Notes: a model not told the origin generated them from the sequence alone. Counted from the first letter of the stretch, positions 16,999 through 25,309 are shown. The stretch is 64,000 nt of DNA from Mucilaginibacter pedocola (GCF_002013915.1 NZ_MBTF01000010.1:45161-109160), one strand, 5' to 3'. Translations and numbers: made by a program.

Positions 16999-18870
16999 AT
17001 GCTGAAACAATTTTCCTACCTCGTTTTTGGGGCCTTATTTATATCCTCATCGCTTTGCGCACAACAATTACCTGTTGACAGGAATACGCAAAAAGCTTTG
17101 GCCAAAGGCACCCGTACTCATATGGGCATCCCCGGGAAAAAGTACTGGCAAAATACAGGCGACTACTTGATAGATGTAAAGTTCGATCCTGAAACGAGGA
17201 AAATCAGTGGGGAGGAGGTTATTGACTACGTAAACAATAGCCCCGATACGCTTAAAACATTCTTGTTTAAACTCTACCCCAATCTTTATAAGGCTAATTC
17301 TGCCCGCAATACCAATATAGCCACAGCTGATCTTAGCGATGGTGTCCGCATCGAAACGCTAACGATAGATGGCAAGGCTACTGATAGTACAATGCGGCGC
17401 ATTACCGGCACCAATATGCTTGTTAAAGGCATAGCTGTTTTGCCGGGGGCACATGCCCGCGTAACCGCAAAATTTAGCTATACTTTAAACAAAGGCTCGT
17501 TCAACCGCACCGGGCAGATCACCGATGGTAGTTATTTTATCGCCTATTTCTTCCCAAGGATAGCCGTTTACGACGACGTAGACGGCTGGAACGAATACCC
17601 TTATTTAGGCAAAGAAGAGTTTTATAACGACTATGGAAATTTTAAAGTAAATATTACCGTGCCGGGCGAATACAGGGTATGGGCAACGGGCGACTTAAAA
17701 AACACTAATGAGGTGTATGAGCCCGAGTTTGCCGGCCGCATAGCAAAAGCCGAACTATCGGATAGTGTGGTGGATGTTATCACCACCGAAGACATCAAGG
17801 CCGGCAATATCACCAAAAAGAACTCCACAAATACCTGGAAATTTGAAGCCACAAACGTTACCGACTTTGCCTTTGCGGTAAGTGCTAATTACGTTTGGAA
17901 AGCAAGCAGCATAATGGTAGACCCCAAAACTAAACGAAGGACAAGGGTGGATGCCGTGTTTAATCCTGATCATAAAAGCTATTGGCCGGTGGTTAATTAC
18001 GCTCGAAAAACAGTTGAGCAGATAAGCTACCACTTCCCCGGGTTGCCTTTCCCCTATCCGCACATAACCATAGTTGACGGGTTGGATGCCATGGAATACC
18101 CCATGATGGTGAACAACCTACCTTTTGAAGATGATAAAGACGTAGTGGAGTTTACCGCGCACGAGGTTTTCCATACGTTGTTCCCTTTTTACGTGGGCAC
18201 CAACGAAACCAAATACTCCTTTATGGACGAGGGTTGGGCAACGCTGACCGAGTTTTTGTTTCACCCGAAGATAGCGCCGGATGTTAAATTGGATTACGAC
18301 ATGAGTCCAGTAAATGACTTCGCCGGGCTGGCCGAAGACGTACCCGTGATGACGCCCACCGCCCAGCTATACGGTAAGGCCCGCTTTGCTGATAAGGATC
18401 TGAAGCCTGCCCTGGCACTATATTACCTCAAAGAGATGCTTGGCGAAAAAGTATTCCTGAATGCTATGCGCGAATACATAACCACTTGGGCAGGCAAACA
18501 TCCCACGCCATACGATTTTTTCAATAGCATAAACACCACCACCGGCCAAAACCTTAACTGGTACTGGAAAAGCTGGTACTTTGATAAGGCAATTCCTGAT
18601 CTGGCGATATCCGGTGTTCTAAAACAAAGCAAGCAATACGGACTAACGATAAAACGAATAGGCAACGCGCCGGTTCCTGTGCATATTACCATTATCTATG
18701 CTGATAACACAAAAACCTTTATAAACAGAACCGTTGCTATTTGGGCAAAGGGTGCTGAAGCTTTACAAATTAACATCCCGGTAAATAAACGGATCACGAA
18801 GATAACTTTGGGTGGAGCTTATGATGCCGATGTTGATATGGGTAATAATGTTTGGGTATCAGTCAATTAG
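16999..18870 (+). CDS. M1-family metallopeptidase (gluzincin aminopeptidase-like)
   Basis: A 623-residue secreted protein with signal peptide to about residue 21 (SSLCAQQ). The zinc site HEVFH (preceded by VEFTA) and the downstream Glu in FMDEGWATLTEF form the HExxH-(x18)-E motif of M1 peptidases. An N-terminal beta-saddle precedes the catalytic domain. The usual GxMEN exopeptidase motif is not in canonical form: DAMEYPMMV occupies the expected place. Probable role is periplasmic or surface digestion of peptides. It is 91 bases after the GH13 gene, with no terminator between, so co-transcription is possible. Confidence 0.87.
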   Translation: MLKQFSYLVFGALFISSSLCAQQLPVDRNTQKALAKGTRTHMGIPGKKYWQNTGDYLIDVKFDPETRKISGEEVIDYVNNSPDTLKTFLFKLYPNLYKANSARNTNIATADLSDGVRIETLTIDGKATDSTMRRITGTNMLVKGIAVLPGAHARVTAKFSYTLNKGSFNRTGQITDGSYFIAYFFPRIAVYDDVDGWNEYPYLGKEEFYNDYGNFKVNITVPGEYRVWATGDLKNTNEVYEPEFAGRIAKAELSDSVVDVITTEDIKAGNITKKNSTNTWKFEATNVTDFAFAVSANYVWKASSIMVDPKTKRRTRVDAVFNPDHKSYWPVVNYARKTVEQISYHFPGLPFPYPHITIVDGLDAMEYPMMVNNLPFEDDKDVVEFTAHEVFHTLFPFYVGTNETKYSFMDEGWATLTEFLFHPKIAPDVKLDYDMSPVNDFAGLAEDVPVMTPTAQLYGKARFADKDLKPALALYYLKEMLGEKVFLNAMREYITTWAGKHPTPYDFFNSINTTTGQNLNWYWKSWYFDKAIPDLAISGVLKQSKQYGLTIKRIGNAPVPVHITIIYADNTKTFINRTVAIWAKGAEALQINIPVNKRITKITLGGAYDADVDMGNNVWVSVN

Positions 18871-18980
18871 AGGTATGTTACTATTTGAGTGGAGAATGTT
18901 TAGGGATTTACAAAACCCTTATAAAAAAGTAAAGCCCCTGATGGGCAGGGGCCTTTACTAACCAATTATAAACCTAAATT

Positions 18981-19031
18981 ATGAGAAGACTATTTTATGT
19001 ATCAACTTGTATGTCCTTGTTGATGGTGTAA
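18981..19031 (+). CDS. Possible 16-residue hydrophobic peptide
   Basis: ATG-to-TAA ORF encoding MRRLFYVSTCMSLLMV: a basic start followed by a hydrophobic stretch, like a truncated signal peptide. It sits between a strong hairpin and a terminator. It may be a regulatory leader peptide, or simply chance. Confidence 0.3.
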   Translation: MRRLFYVSTCMSLLMV

Positions 19032-19049
19032 AAGTAACACTAAGTTTTG

Positions 19050-19080
19050 AATTACAAAGAATTTTTTTGTAATTTTTTTT
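19050..19080 (+). terminator. Rho-independent terminator
   Basis: 9-bp stem AATTACAAA / TTTGTAATT with 7-base loop and eight T. Confidence 0.7.
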
Positions 19081-19222
19081 GTCACCTTGATATCAATGTA
19101 CTTTTTTCGTTATTGTATTAACAAAGATAAGGCATTTTGCTTAAAATATCCTCAATTTTTTATGAGTTTATCCTGACTAAATGCTAAAAACATCTGAGCA
19201 CTTTTGCTAAAATCTTAAAATA

Positions 19223-20410
19223 ATGGCTGTTGCAACACATAAACCGCATTTATCGACCACTACCTTATGGATAATGACGCTGACTACAGGGCTTGTTGTT
19301 GCCAATTTGTATTACAATCAGCCCCTACTGGGCGATATGGCGCAAACTTTCCATGTAAGTAACGGTACCGCTGGGCAGGTTAGTATGCTCACGCAAATTG
19401 GTTATGCCGTGGGGATGTTTTTTGTGGTGCCCATGGCCGATATGGTGAAACGCAAACGGCTAATGCTTATCAATTTTGCATTCATCGTTGCGGCACTGCT
19501 TTTAACTGCCCTCGCCCCTACCATACATATATTAATACTATCAGGCTTTTTGTTGGGCTGTACTTCTATTATCCCTCAATTGTTGGTACCCATGGCCGCG
19601 CACCTGGCCGAACCTGCCGAGCGCGGTAAAAAGATAGGCTTTATTATGAGCGGGCTTTTAATAGGCATATTGCTATCGCGCACGCTGAGTGGTTTTGTGG
19701 GCGCTCATTTGGGCTGGCGGGCCATGTTCTACATAGCCGCCGGTATGATGGTGGTGATGTGGCTGCTGGTATACCTGCTGCTACCCGAGGTAGAACCCGA
19801 TTACAAAGGCAACTACGGCTCACTGATGCGCTCGCTGGTAGACCTGGTGAAAAATGAACCGAAGCTCCGTTTAGCATCTCTGCGTGGCGCACTATGCTTC
19901 GCCTGCTTCAGCGCGTTTTGGACCACACTGGTTTTCGTGCTGAAACAAAACTTTAACGAAGGCAGCGATGTGGCAGGCGCTTTCGGGCTGGCGGGCGCAT
20001 TAGGGGCTGTTGCAGCAGGGTTGATGGGCAGGCTAAGCGACAAAATGGACGCTTATAAATTATCCACCATTACTTTGGCCATGGTGCTACTATCGTTCAT
20101 CATCTTTTGGTTTTCGGCATACAGCATTGCCGGGCTTATTGCCGGTGTTATATTAATGGATATCGGCGTGCAGGCCACACACATCTCAAACCAGGCCATC
20201 ATCTTCTCGTTGAATCCGGCGGCGCGCAACCGCATCAATACGGTATACATGGTGAGCTATTTTATAGGCGGTGCAACCGGCACTTTTTTGGCCACCCGCG
20301 TTTGGGGTGCTTACAATTGGGCGGGCATCTGTGCGGTGGGTATCATCCTTTCTGCCATTGCAATTGTGGTGCACCTGGCTACGCGCAAAACCATGCAGCG
20401 CACCGTCTGA
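19223..20410 (+). CDS. MFS transporter (drug/sugar efflux type)
   Basis: A 395-residue polytopic protein with about 12 predicted transmembrane helices. The N-terminal ANLYYNQPLLGDMAQTFHVS and the loop motif FFVVPMADMVKRKRLMLINF (MFS motif A position between helices 2 and 3) match the group of MFS exporters annotated as arabinose/drug efflux permeases (YnfM/NepI-like). A second half begins near residue 215. Substrate cannot be told from sequence. It has its own upstream region and is followed by a 220-base gap with no gene, so it is probably monocistronic. Confidence 0.87.
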   Translation: MAVATHKPHLSTTTLWIMTLTTGLVVANLYYNQPLLGDMAQTFHVSNGTAGQVSMLTQIGYAVGMFFVVPMADMVKRKRLMLINFAFIVAALLLTALAPTIHILILSGFLLGCTSIIPQLLVPMAAHLAEPAERGKKIGFIMSGLLIGILLSRTLSGFVGAHLGWRAMFYIAAGMMVVMWLLVYLLLPEVEPDYKGNYGSLMRSLVDLVKNEPKLRLASLRGALCFACFSAFWTTLVFVLKQNFNEGSDVAGAFGLAGALGAVAAGLMGRLSDKMDAYKLSTITLAMVLLSFIIFWFSAYSIAGLIAGVILMDIGVQATHISNQAIIFSLNPAARNRINTVYMVSYFIGGATGTFLATRVWGAYNWAGICAVGIILSAIAIVVHLATRKTMQRTV

Positions 20411-20630
20411 AAACGGACAGTGTACGCTTTTTCCGAACAATCCTGTTTAACATTTACATCAAGCCATGCGTGCTTTTTGCATAGCGTACGGTGTAAATTT
20501 GCCTTTTGCAGCTTTTAAAGCACATTTTTTCGTGCTCATTTACAGCTATTTCAAAAAAAGTTAGCTCTTTTTTTAATGCAGGCTAATTTTTGGCACAGCA
20601 TTGGAATAAGTACTATCAAACGGAGGCAAT

Positions 20631-20822
20631 ATGGAAACCGAGAAGAAACTTGAGGCACCGGCAGAACAAAAGGATTGGGAAAACCCGGCAAACCCGGAGA
20701 AACCAGCCGACCACCGGGACGAAGAACAACTGGAACGACAAATGAGGGAAGCGCAGCGTAGGCACGATAACCTTGAAGAGAACCAGGATGAAACAAAAGA
20801 CAACGAACAAACTAAAAACTAA
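20631..20822 (+). CDS. Small hydrophilic, probably disordered protein
   Basis: A 63-residue protein of Glu, Lys, Asp, Asn and Gln with no Cys and a single Trp (METEKKLEAPAEQKDWENPA...). Such hydrophilin-like composition suggests an unstructured, stress-type protein, but no family is recognised. Support for being real: an unusually good ribosome-binding site (GGAGG, 5 bases before ATG) and position at the head of a row of tiny genes. Longer ORFs on the opposite strand here are shadows. Confidence 0.55.
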   Translation: METEKKLEAPAEQKDWENPANPEKPADHRDEEQLERQMREAQRRHDNLEENQDETKDNEQTKN

Positions 20823-20845
20823 ACATAATTTAAAAATATTGACCT

Positions 20846-20998
20846 ATGAAAACTACTACATCACAAACCACAGCAACTAAATTATTAAACCGTTTCGACA
20901 GGGAGTTAAAAGCGCTTTTAATGAACGACCTGAAAGCCGTACGTTCGGTAAAAGAGCAAATGAACGCTCTTAACGCATCACGTTTATCAGCAGCATAG
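20846..20998 (+). CDS. Tiny basic-helical protein, paralogue 1
   Basis: A 50-residue ORF (MKTTTSQTTATKLLNRFDRE...) 23 bases after the previous gene. Residues 12-31 follow the pattern KLxxRFDxxLKxLLMxDLKA, which recurs in the next ORF. It is predicted helical and amphipathic and has no membrane segment. Conservation of the central motif between two neighbouring ORFs while flanks and third positions differ argues that both are translated. I recognise no family; relation to stress or DNA/membrane binding would be guesswork. Confidence 0.65.
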   Translation: MKTTTSQTTATKLLNRFDRELKALLMNDLKAVRSVKEQMNALNASRLSAA

Positions 20999-21029
20999 TA
21001 TTAACACGCATCTACTAAACATATACGAT

Positions 21030-21059
21030 ACTAAAAGCATCTACACTAAAAGCATCTAC
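21030..21059. repeat. Tandem 15-bp duplication before paralogue 2
   Basis: ACTAAAAGCATCTAC occurs twice without gap (21030-21044, 21045-21059), ending 2 bases before the ATG at 21062. An earlier GCATCTACTAAA at 21008 resembles the unit. It could be a recent slippage duplication in the 5' leader. Confidence 0.7.
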
Positions 21060-21061
21060 CT

Positions 21062-21211
21062 ATGAAAACCTACCAAAAACCAGCTACCAGCAAATTAGTT
21101 GCCCGTTTTGATAACGACCTGAAAAACTTATTAATGGCAGACCTGAAGGCTTTTAAGGAAAGAAGCCAATTTACAACACGCAACAACCAGGCAACGCAAC
21201 AAGCCGCCTGA
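21062..21211 (+). CDS. Tiny basic-helical protein, paralogue 2
   Basis: A 49-residue ORF (MKTYQKPATSKLVARFDNDL...) whose residues 11-30 repeat the KLxxRFDxxLKxLLMxDLKA pattern of the ORF at 20846. The C-terminal 15 residues are polar and unrelated to its neighbour. Start context lies behind a 15-bp tandem duplication. The gene is followed by a terminator shared with lpxB. Function unknown. Confidence 0.65.
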   Translation: MKTYQKPATSKLVARFDNDLKNLLMADLKAFKERSQFTTRNNQATQQAA

Positions 21212-21257
21212 TCTACATATATTCTATCTATTCTATTTAAAACAGTCCTTTGAGAAA

Positions 21258-21296
21258 AAGTGAGGCTCGGCATATAATGCGGAGCCTTACTTTTTT
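21258..21296. terminator. Bidirectional terminator between small gene and lpxB
   Basis: AAGTGAGGCTC pairs with GAGCCTTACTT around GCATATAATGC, with T on the plus side and A-rich sequence that gives T on the minus side. The lpxB stop codon (21287-21289) lies inside the stem. Confidence 0.75.
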
Positions 21297-22399
21297 GTAG
21301 CGTATTTGATGATGAGGCCGGCAGTTTTGGCGGATGCGCCTGGCTGGCCCATGCGTTCGTCGAGCAGATCATAATTAGCAAACATTTGATTGCGATATGC
21401 ATCCAGCCCTACCAGTTTATCCAATTCGTTAGAGATGTTGTGGATATTGCAGTCCTGCTGTATCAGCTCTTTCACCACATCTTTATCCATTATTAAATTC
21501 ACCAGGGAAATGAATTTTATCTTCACCAGCATTTTGGCAATGCCAATGGTTACCTTATTGCCTTTGTAAACAACCACCTGCGGCACGTTAAGCAGTGCGG
21601 TTTCCAGCGTTGCGGTACCCGAGGCTACAATGGCGGCTTCGGCATTACTCAATAGATCGTAAGTAGCGTTAAACACTACCGGTATATGCGTACCGCCGAT
21701 GAACTGGCGGTAATATTCTGTATCGAAAGTCGGCGCACCGGCTATTACAAATTGGTAGTTGGTAAAGCGCTGTGCAACCTTTGCCATATCGGGCAGTAAT
21801 CGGCTTATTTCTTGCTTACGGCTGCCGGGTAACAAGGCTACTATCTTTTTAGCAGGCAGTATATGTTTTTTTAAGAAATCGGGATCGGGTGTAAAAGCCG
21901 CTACGGCATCCAGCAAAGGGTTTCCTACATAGTCGATATCCATCCCCCACTGTTTATAAAAATCAACCTCGAAAGGCAGGATGCAGAACATATGATCCAC
22001 AACCTTTTTTATTTTCAGTACCCGCTTCTGGTTCCATGCCCAAACTTTGGGCGATATGTAGTAGCAAACCAGCAAGCCGTTCTTTTTAGCAAAGTCGGCA
22101 ATTTTGAGGTTGAAGCCCGGGAAATCTATCAGTACTAAAACATCGGGTCGGTAACTAAGGATGTCCTTTTTGCAAAGGTTCATGTTTTTCATGATGGTGC
22201 GCAGGTTAGCCACCACTTCTACAAAGCCCATAAAAGCCATGTCTTCGTAGTGCTTCACCAGCGTGCCGCCTTCCGCCGCCATCAGGTCGCCGCCAAAAAA
22301 ACGGAACTCGGCATTCGCATCTTTCTCTTTCAGGGCTTTCATCAGGTTGGCGCCATGGAGGTCGCCCGAGGCTTCGCCGGCTACCAGGTAATATTTCAT
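21287..22399 (-). CDS. lpxB: Lipid-A-disaccharide synthase
   Basis: A 370-residue GT19 glycosyltransferase that joins UDP-2,3-diacylglucosamine and lipid X to form the lipid A disaccharide at the inner membrane. The N-terminus YYLVAGEASGDLHGANLMKAL is diagnostic, followed by VLIDFPGFNLKIA and YYISPKVWAWNQKR, and in the donor-binding half LLPGSRKQEI and VASGTATLETALLNVPQVVVYKG. The start overlaps the stop of the upstream membrane protein by four bases (ATGA), implying translational coupling in the surE operon. Length is normal. Confidence 0.96.
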   Translation of the reverse strand: MKYYLVAGEASGDLHGANLMKALKEKDANAEFRFFGGDLMAAEGGTLVKHYEDMAFMGFVEVVANLRTIMKNMNLCKKDILSYRPDVLVLIDFPGFNLKIADFAKKNGLLVCYYISPKVWAWNQKRVLKIKKVVDHMFCILPFEVDFYKQWGMDIDYVGNPLLDAVAAFTPDPDFLKKHILPAKKIVALLPGSRKQEISRLLPDMAKVAQRFTNYQFVIAGAPTFDTEYYRQFIGGTHIPVVFNATYDLLSNAEAAIVASGTATLETALLNVPQVVVYKGNKVTIGIAKMLVKIKFISLVNLIMDKDVVKELIQQDCNIHNISNELDKLVGLDAYRNQMFANYDLLDERMGQPGASAKTAGLIIKYATKK

Positions 22400-22662
22400 G
22401 CTACGCGTATCTTAAAAATAAAAACTATCAGCATAAACGCAAAAGTTGCCATCATAATGCCTTTCACCAATTCCTGCATATCTTTTCTGAAGAAATAGCG
22501 CAACAGCACCAAATTAAGCACAATGGCCAGCAAATAAGGCACGGCGGGTTTGTTCATGATAATGGCATCGTTATGCATCACATACTCGAACAATACCCAA
22601 CTGCCTGCGGGCAAAATGCTTCCTAACAAAAGCCCTGTGGCTGTGCTATCCTTACTCCACAT
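22396..22662 (-). CDS. Small membrane protein in the surE-lpxB operon
   Basis: An 88-residue protein with a hydrophobic stretch near residues 9-28 and two stronger transmembrane helices near 40-56 and 68-84, plus basic loops (RYFFRKDMQELVKG). It overlaps surE by 11 bases and lpxB by 4 bases, so the three genes are coupled. No function is recognised. The conserved placement beside lpxB suggests an envelope role, but that is inference. Confidence 0.75.
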   Translation of the reverse strand: MWSKDSTATGLLLGSILPAGSWVLFEYVMHNDAIIMNKPAVPYLLAIVLNLVLLRYFFRKDMQELVKGIMMATFAFMLIVFIFKIRVA

Positions 22663-23440
22663 TAAACTTCCAGGTGTTTAGAACAGGGATGGCGTGGTGC
22701 GCCGTCATATCAAATTGTACGGGCACTACCGATGCATAGTTGTGCTCCAGTGCCCAAACATCGGTATCCTCGCCGTTATCGTTGTTTTGGAAAACACCGG
22801 TAAGCCAGTAGTAAGGGCGTTTATAGGGATCTAACCGCTGGTCAAATTCCTCGGCCCATTTGGCGTTGGCCTGGCGGCATATTTTGATGCCTTTAATATC
22901 GTGCGTGTTAGGGAAGTTTACGTTCAGTAAAGTACCAACCGGCAAGCCATTCTGCAGCACCTGCAGGGCTATCTCCTTAATGAACTTTTCGCAATGCTCG
23001 AAGTTGGCCTGCAGCGAATAATCATCCAGCGAGAAACCGATAGAGGGGATGCTTTCGATAGCGCCTTCCACAGCTGCCGACATGGTACCCGAGTACAGTA
23101 CGTTGATGGAGTTGTTCAGCCCGTGGTTAATGCCCGATACACATAGATCGGGCTTTTGGCCTTTGAAAATTTTGGTAACGGCCAGCTTCACGCAATCGAC
23201 CGGTGTACCGCTGCAGCTGTATATTTCTATGCCTTCGTAAAGGTCAACCTTATCTAAACGGAGCGGTTTGCCAATGGTTATAGCATGCCCCATGCCCGAC
23301 TGCGGGCTATCCGGCGCTACCACCACTACCCGGCCTATCTCTTTCATTACATGCATCAGCGTTTTAATGCCCGGGGCAGTAACACCGTCATCATTTACAA
23401 CAAGTATAGTGGGTTTGGCAGATTTCGTGTGGTTTGTCAT
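22652..23440 (-). CDS. surE: 5'/3'-nucleotidase SurE
   Basis: A 262-residue phosphatase of nucleoside monophosphates. The family signature ILVVNDDGVTAPGIKTL with the metal-binding DD pair is at residues 12-30, followed by PDSPQSGMGHAITI and SGINHGLNNSINVLYSGTMSAAVEGAI, all typical of SurE. The start is ATG 23438-23440; a TTG three codons upstream falls in the promoter. A TATTTTTG -7 element ends 6 bases before the start codon, so the message is probably leaderless or nearly so. First gene of surE - membrane protein - lpxB. Confidence 0.95.
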   Translation of the reverse strand: MTNHTKSAKPTILVVNDDGVTAPGIKTLMHVMKEIGRVVVVAPDSPQSGMGHAITIGKPLRLDKVDLYEGIEIYSCSGTPVDCVKLAVTKIFKGQKPDLCVSGINHGLNNSINVLYSGTMSAAVEGAIESIPSIGFSLDDYSLQANFEHCEKFIKEIALQVLQNGLPVGTLLNVNFPNTHDIKGIKICRQANAKWAEEFDQRLDPYKRPYYWLTGVFQNNDNGEDTDVWALEHNYASVVPVQFDMTAHHAIPVLNTWKFNVE

Positions 23441-23446
23441 CGGGAG

Positions 23447-23454
23447 CAAAAATA
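23447..23454 (-). promoter_or_regulatory. -7 element of the surE promoter
   Basis: On the minus strand TATTTTTG, an exact TAnnTTTG, ends 6 bases upstream of the surE ATG. No good TTTG is seen at the -33 distance. Transcription would begin at or next to the start codon. Confidence 0.5.
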
Positions 23455-23468
23455 ACTATATTTAGCTT

Positions 23469-24014
23469 ATGCTACGCTTCGAAAAGAGAGTTACGTTGGA
23501 TGAATACATGGCAATGGAAATTGGTGCGCCATACCAGTACATCAACGGCTGCCTTATCGATTGGCCATCTCGAACAGTTTTGCATCAACAGGTTTTAGGC
23601 AACCTAATTATGGCGACCTATAGATTTGAAGAACGGACCGGCAACGATGGAACGTTTATTATGGGACCTATCGAAACGATTTTAGACCAGCAAAATTCTT
23701 TTCAACCTGATATGGTTTATATCTCTAAAGAAAATAACGATATACTTAAAGATTACATTTACGGGGCACCCGACATTGTGATGGAAATATTGTCGCCGGA
23801 AAATGCTTATTATGATTTACGCCCAAAGAAAAGGATCTACGAGAAATACGGTGTTAAAGAATACATCATCATCGACCCATTTGAAGAAAATGCCGACCTA
23901 TATTTATTAAAAGACGGAAAGTTTCACCTGCATCAAAAAGCCCCAAAAGGCGAAACACTACACTCTGTTGTTCTGCCGGGCTTAGATCTGGACATGGGTA
24001 GATTATATAAATAA
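23469..24014 (+). CDS. Uma2 family (DUF820) putative endonuclease
   Basis: A 181-residue protein of the Uma2 family, a PD-(D/E)xK nuclease-like fold that is abundant in Bacteroidota and cyanobacteria. Visible core: QPDMVYIS with the catalytic Asp, IVMEILSPENAYYD with the Glu, and RPKKRIYEKYGVKEYIIIDP with the Lys/Tyr helix and following strand. It is divergent from surE with only 28 bases between start codons. TATATTTA four bases before ATG resembles a -7 element, so it too may be leaderless. Biological role unknown; many copies per genome are common. Confidence 0.87.
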   Translation: MLRFEKRVTLDEYMAMEIGAPYQYINGCLIDWPSRTVLHQQVLGNLIMATYRFEERTGNDGTFIMGPIETILDQQNSFQPDMVYISKENNDILKDYIYGAPDIVMEILSPENAYYDLRPKKRIYEKYGVKEYIIIDPFEENADLYLLKDGKFHLHQKAPKGETLHSVVLPGLDLDMGRLYK

Positions 24015-24026
24015 GCACACTTAAAA

Positions 24027-24060
24027 ACTTTGCGTCTTCGCGCCTTTGCGTGAGATAAAA
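24027..24060. repeat. Intergenic word repeat, CTTTGCG type
   Basis: CTTTGCGTCTTCGCGCCTTT followed by GCGTGAGATAAA: an octamer-like series (TTTGCGTC, TTCGCGCC, TTTGCGTG) of a kind scattered in Bacteroidota genomes. It sits between convergent genes. Confidence 0.5.
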
Positions 24061-25209
24061 CTAAACCACCCTATTCACCAACGGCACTTTCACCAGCAGC
24101 ATCCCCAACAAAAAGCTGCCGATAACCGCACCAGGGCCAACTACCAATAATTTCAGAGCAGGGTCGATAGCCCAACTGTGCAACAGTACCGAAAGCCCGA
24201 TCAGTATCAGCGGATGGAATATGTACACCGCAAAGGTGCTGCGCGATAAAGTCGCCCAAATCGGTGAAGGGTTATTCCAGCGTTTTTTGCCGATGCAGAG
24301 TAATGTGGTAACCATACAAAAGCCCAGCAATTGTTCCCACACGGCGTACCATAACATGGGCCAATGCCCGCCAACGCTGTAATACTGTACGGGGTAACCA
24401 ACCATTTGCCGCACAATAACAAACAAGGGGAAACCAATAAGCACCAAGCCCAACACAATGTAGAACATGGTTTTGCCCGTGCGGTAGTCGGCATTGGCTA
24501 TCCATTTGCTGCGCGATGCGATGATGCCCAAGATGAACATAGCGATGTACTGCGCAAAATGCCCCAACTGGAAACCAAAAGGCTTTAACGACCAGCCGAC
24601 CGGAAAGAATATACGGGCAACATAGCTAAAAAGCCCCACAACTGCCGCAAAAGCTATTACCCGCCCCACGGTTGGTAATGGCTTGGCTACGCCCCTATCG
24701 TCGGCAAACAGGCGAAACAATACATACAGCAGGTTGAACAGCAACAAGGCCAGCACAAACCACAGCACGCCAAAGTTTATCCAGCCATCGAAACCGCCGA
24801 GGTATTGCGCATAGGTAATGGCAGGGTGTTCGATGGTGTATGTCATGTAGCTAAGAAAGGGCGACAACACCAACGAGTAGAACACCAGCGGTATGCCCAG
24901 CCGAACGAGCCTATCGGTAACGAACTTTGCTGCTCCTTTTTTATCATACGATGTGGGGACGAACAATGCCGACAGGAAAAAGAAGAAACCCATAAAAAAT
25001 GCCTGGTTCACGGATACGAACAGCGTCATGCCGATGATGGCTCCTTTTATGGTGGTCTTCTCGTTATAATACCAATCGCCGGGGGCGCCGTAAGTGATAA
25101 AGGCGTGATGAAGGATCACCAGCACGGTAAGCACTACCTTAAGGTGGTCGATGTATACTATTTTACCCGAAGTGTTTTCGGGTTTAAGAGCCGGTGAAGC
25201 TGCAGGCAT
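24061..25209 (-). CDS. Membrane acyltransferase (Acyl_transf_3 family)
   Basis: A 382-residue polytopic protein with about ten hydrophobic segments. The N-terminal IVYIDHLKVVLTVLVILHHAFITYG contains the conserved HH pair (read ILHHAF) typical of the acyltransferase-3 family; a helix pair FFFLSALFVPTSYDKKG follows. Members O-acetylate or O-acylate surface glycans or lipids; here the substrate is unknown. It is convergent with the Uma2 gene and has a free upstream region, so probably monocistronic. Confidence 0.88.
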   Translation of the reverse strand: MPAASPALKPENTSGKIVYIDHLKVVLTVLVILHHAFITYGAPGDWYYNEKTTIKGAIIGMTLFVSVNQAFFMGFFFFLSALFVPTSYDKKGAAKFVTDRLVRLGIPLVFYSLVLSPFLSYMTYTIEHPAITYAQYLGGFDGWINFGVLWFVLALLLFNLLYVLFRLFADDRGVAKPLPTVGRVIAFAAVVGLFSYVARIFFPVGWSLKPFGFQLGHFAQYIAMFILGIIASRSKWIANADYRTGKTMFYIVLGLVLIGFPLFVIVRQMVGYPVQYYSVGGHWPMLWYAVWEQLLGFCMVTTLLCIGKKRWNNPSPIWATLSRSTFAVYIFHPLILIGLSVLLHSWAIDPALKLLVVGPGAVIGSFLLGMLLVKVPLVNRVV

Positions 25210-25284
25210 GGTTCAGTTTAGTTTTTGCGGTGTTAAGATAACTAATCGACACCAATTAGCCTGCAATGTTGCTTTGCACTTAAA

Positions 25285-25309
25285 CAAAAAAAGCCCCGCT
25301 ATGCAGGGC
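25285..25309 (-). terminator. Terminator downstream of csbD
   Basis: Read on the minus strand: GCCCTGC-ATA-GCGGGGC (one T-G pair) followed by seven T. Confidence 0.75.

Larger units (their letters stand above)
18928..19080 (+). ncRNA. Candidate short transcript: hairpin, 16-codon ORF, terminator
   Basis: A 13-bp stem AGTAAAGCCCCTG / CAGGGGCCTTTACT (18928-18940, 18946-18959, one bulge) has no T run after it, so it is not an ordinary terminator. It is followed by AACCTAAATT and a 16-codon ORF (18981-19031, MRRLFYVSTCMSLLMV), then by a real terminator AATTACAAA / TTTGTAATT with 8 T (19050-19080). The unit therefore looks like a self-contained transcript of about 150 bases, perhaps a leader peptide or sRNA. 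No promoter is obvious. The remaining sequence to 19222 is AT-rich with nothing I can name. Confidence 0.4.

Noticed and set aside
20590..20605. Possible sigma-54 promoter (TTGGCACAGCATTGGA) before the 63-residue gene
   Set aside because: The -24 GG is good, but the -12 element reads GA, not GC, at the right distance; no activator gene is near.
20551..20810. Three overlapping minus-strand ORFs of 64-81 codons
   Set aside because: They are shadows of the hydrophilic 63-residue gene, which has a good ribosome-binding site.
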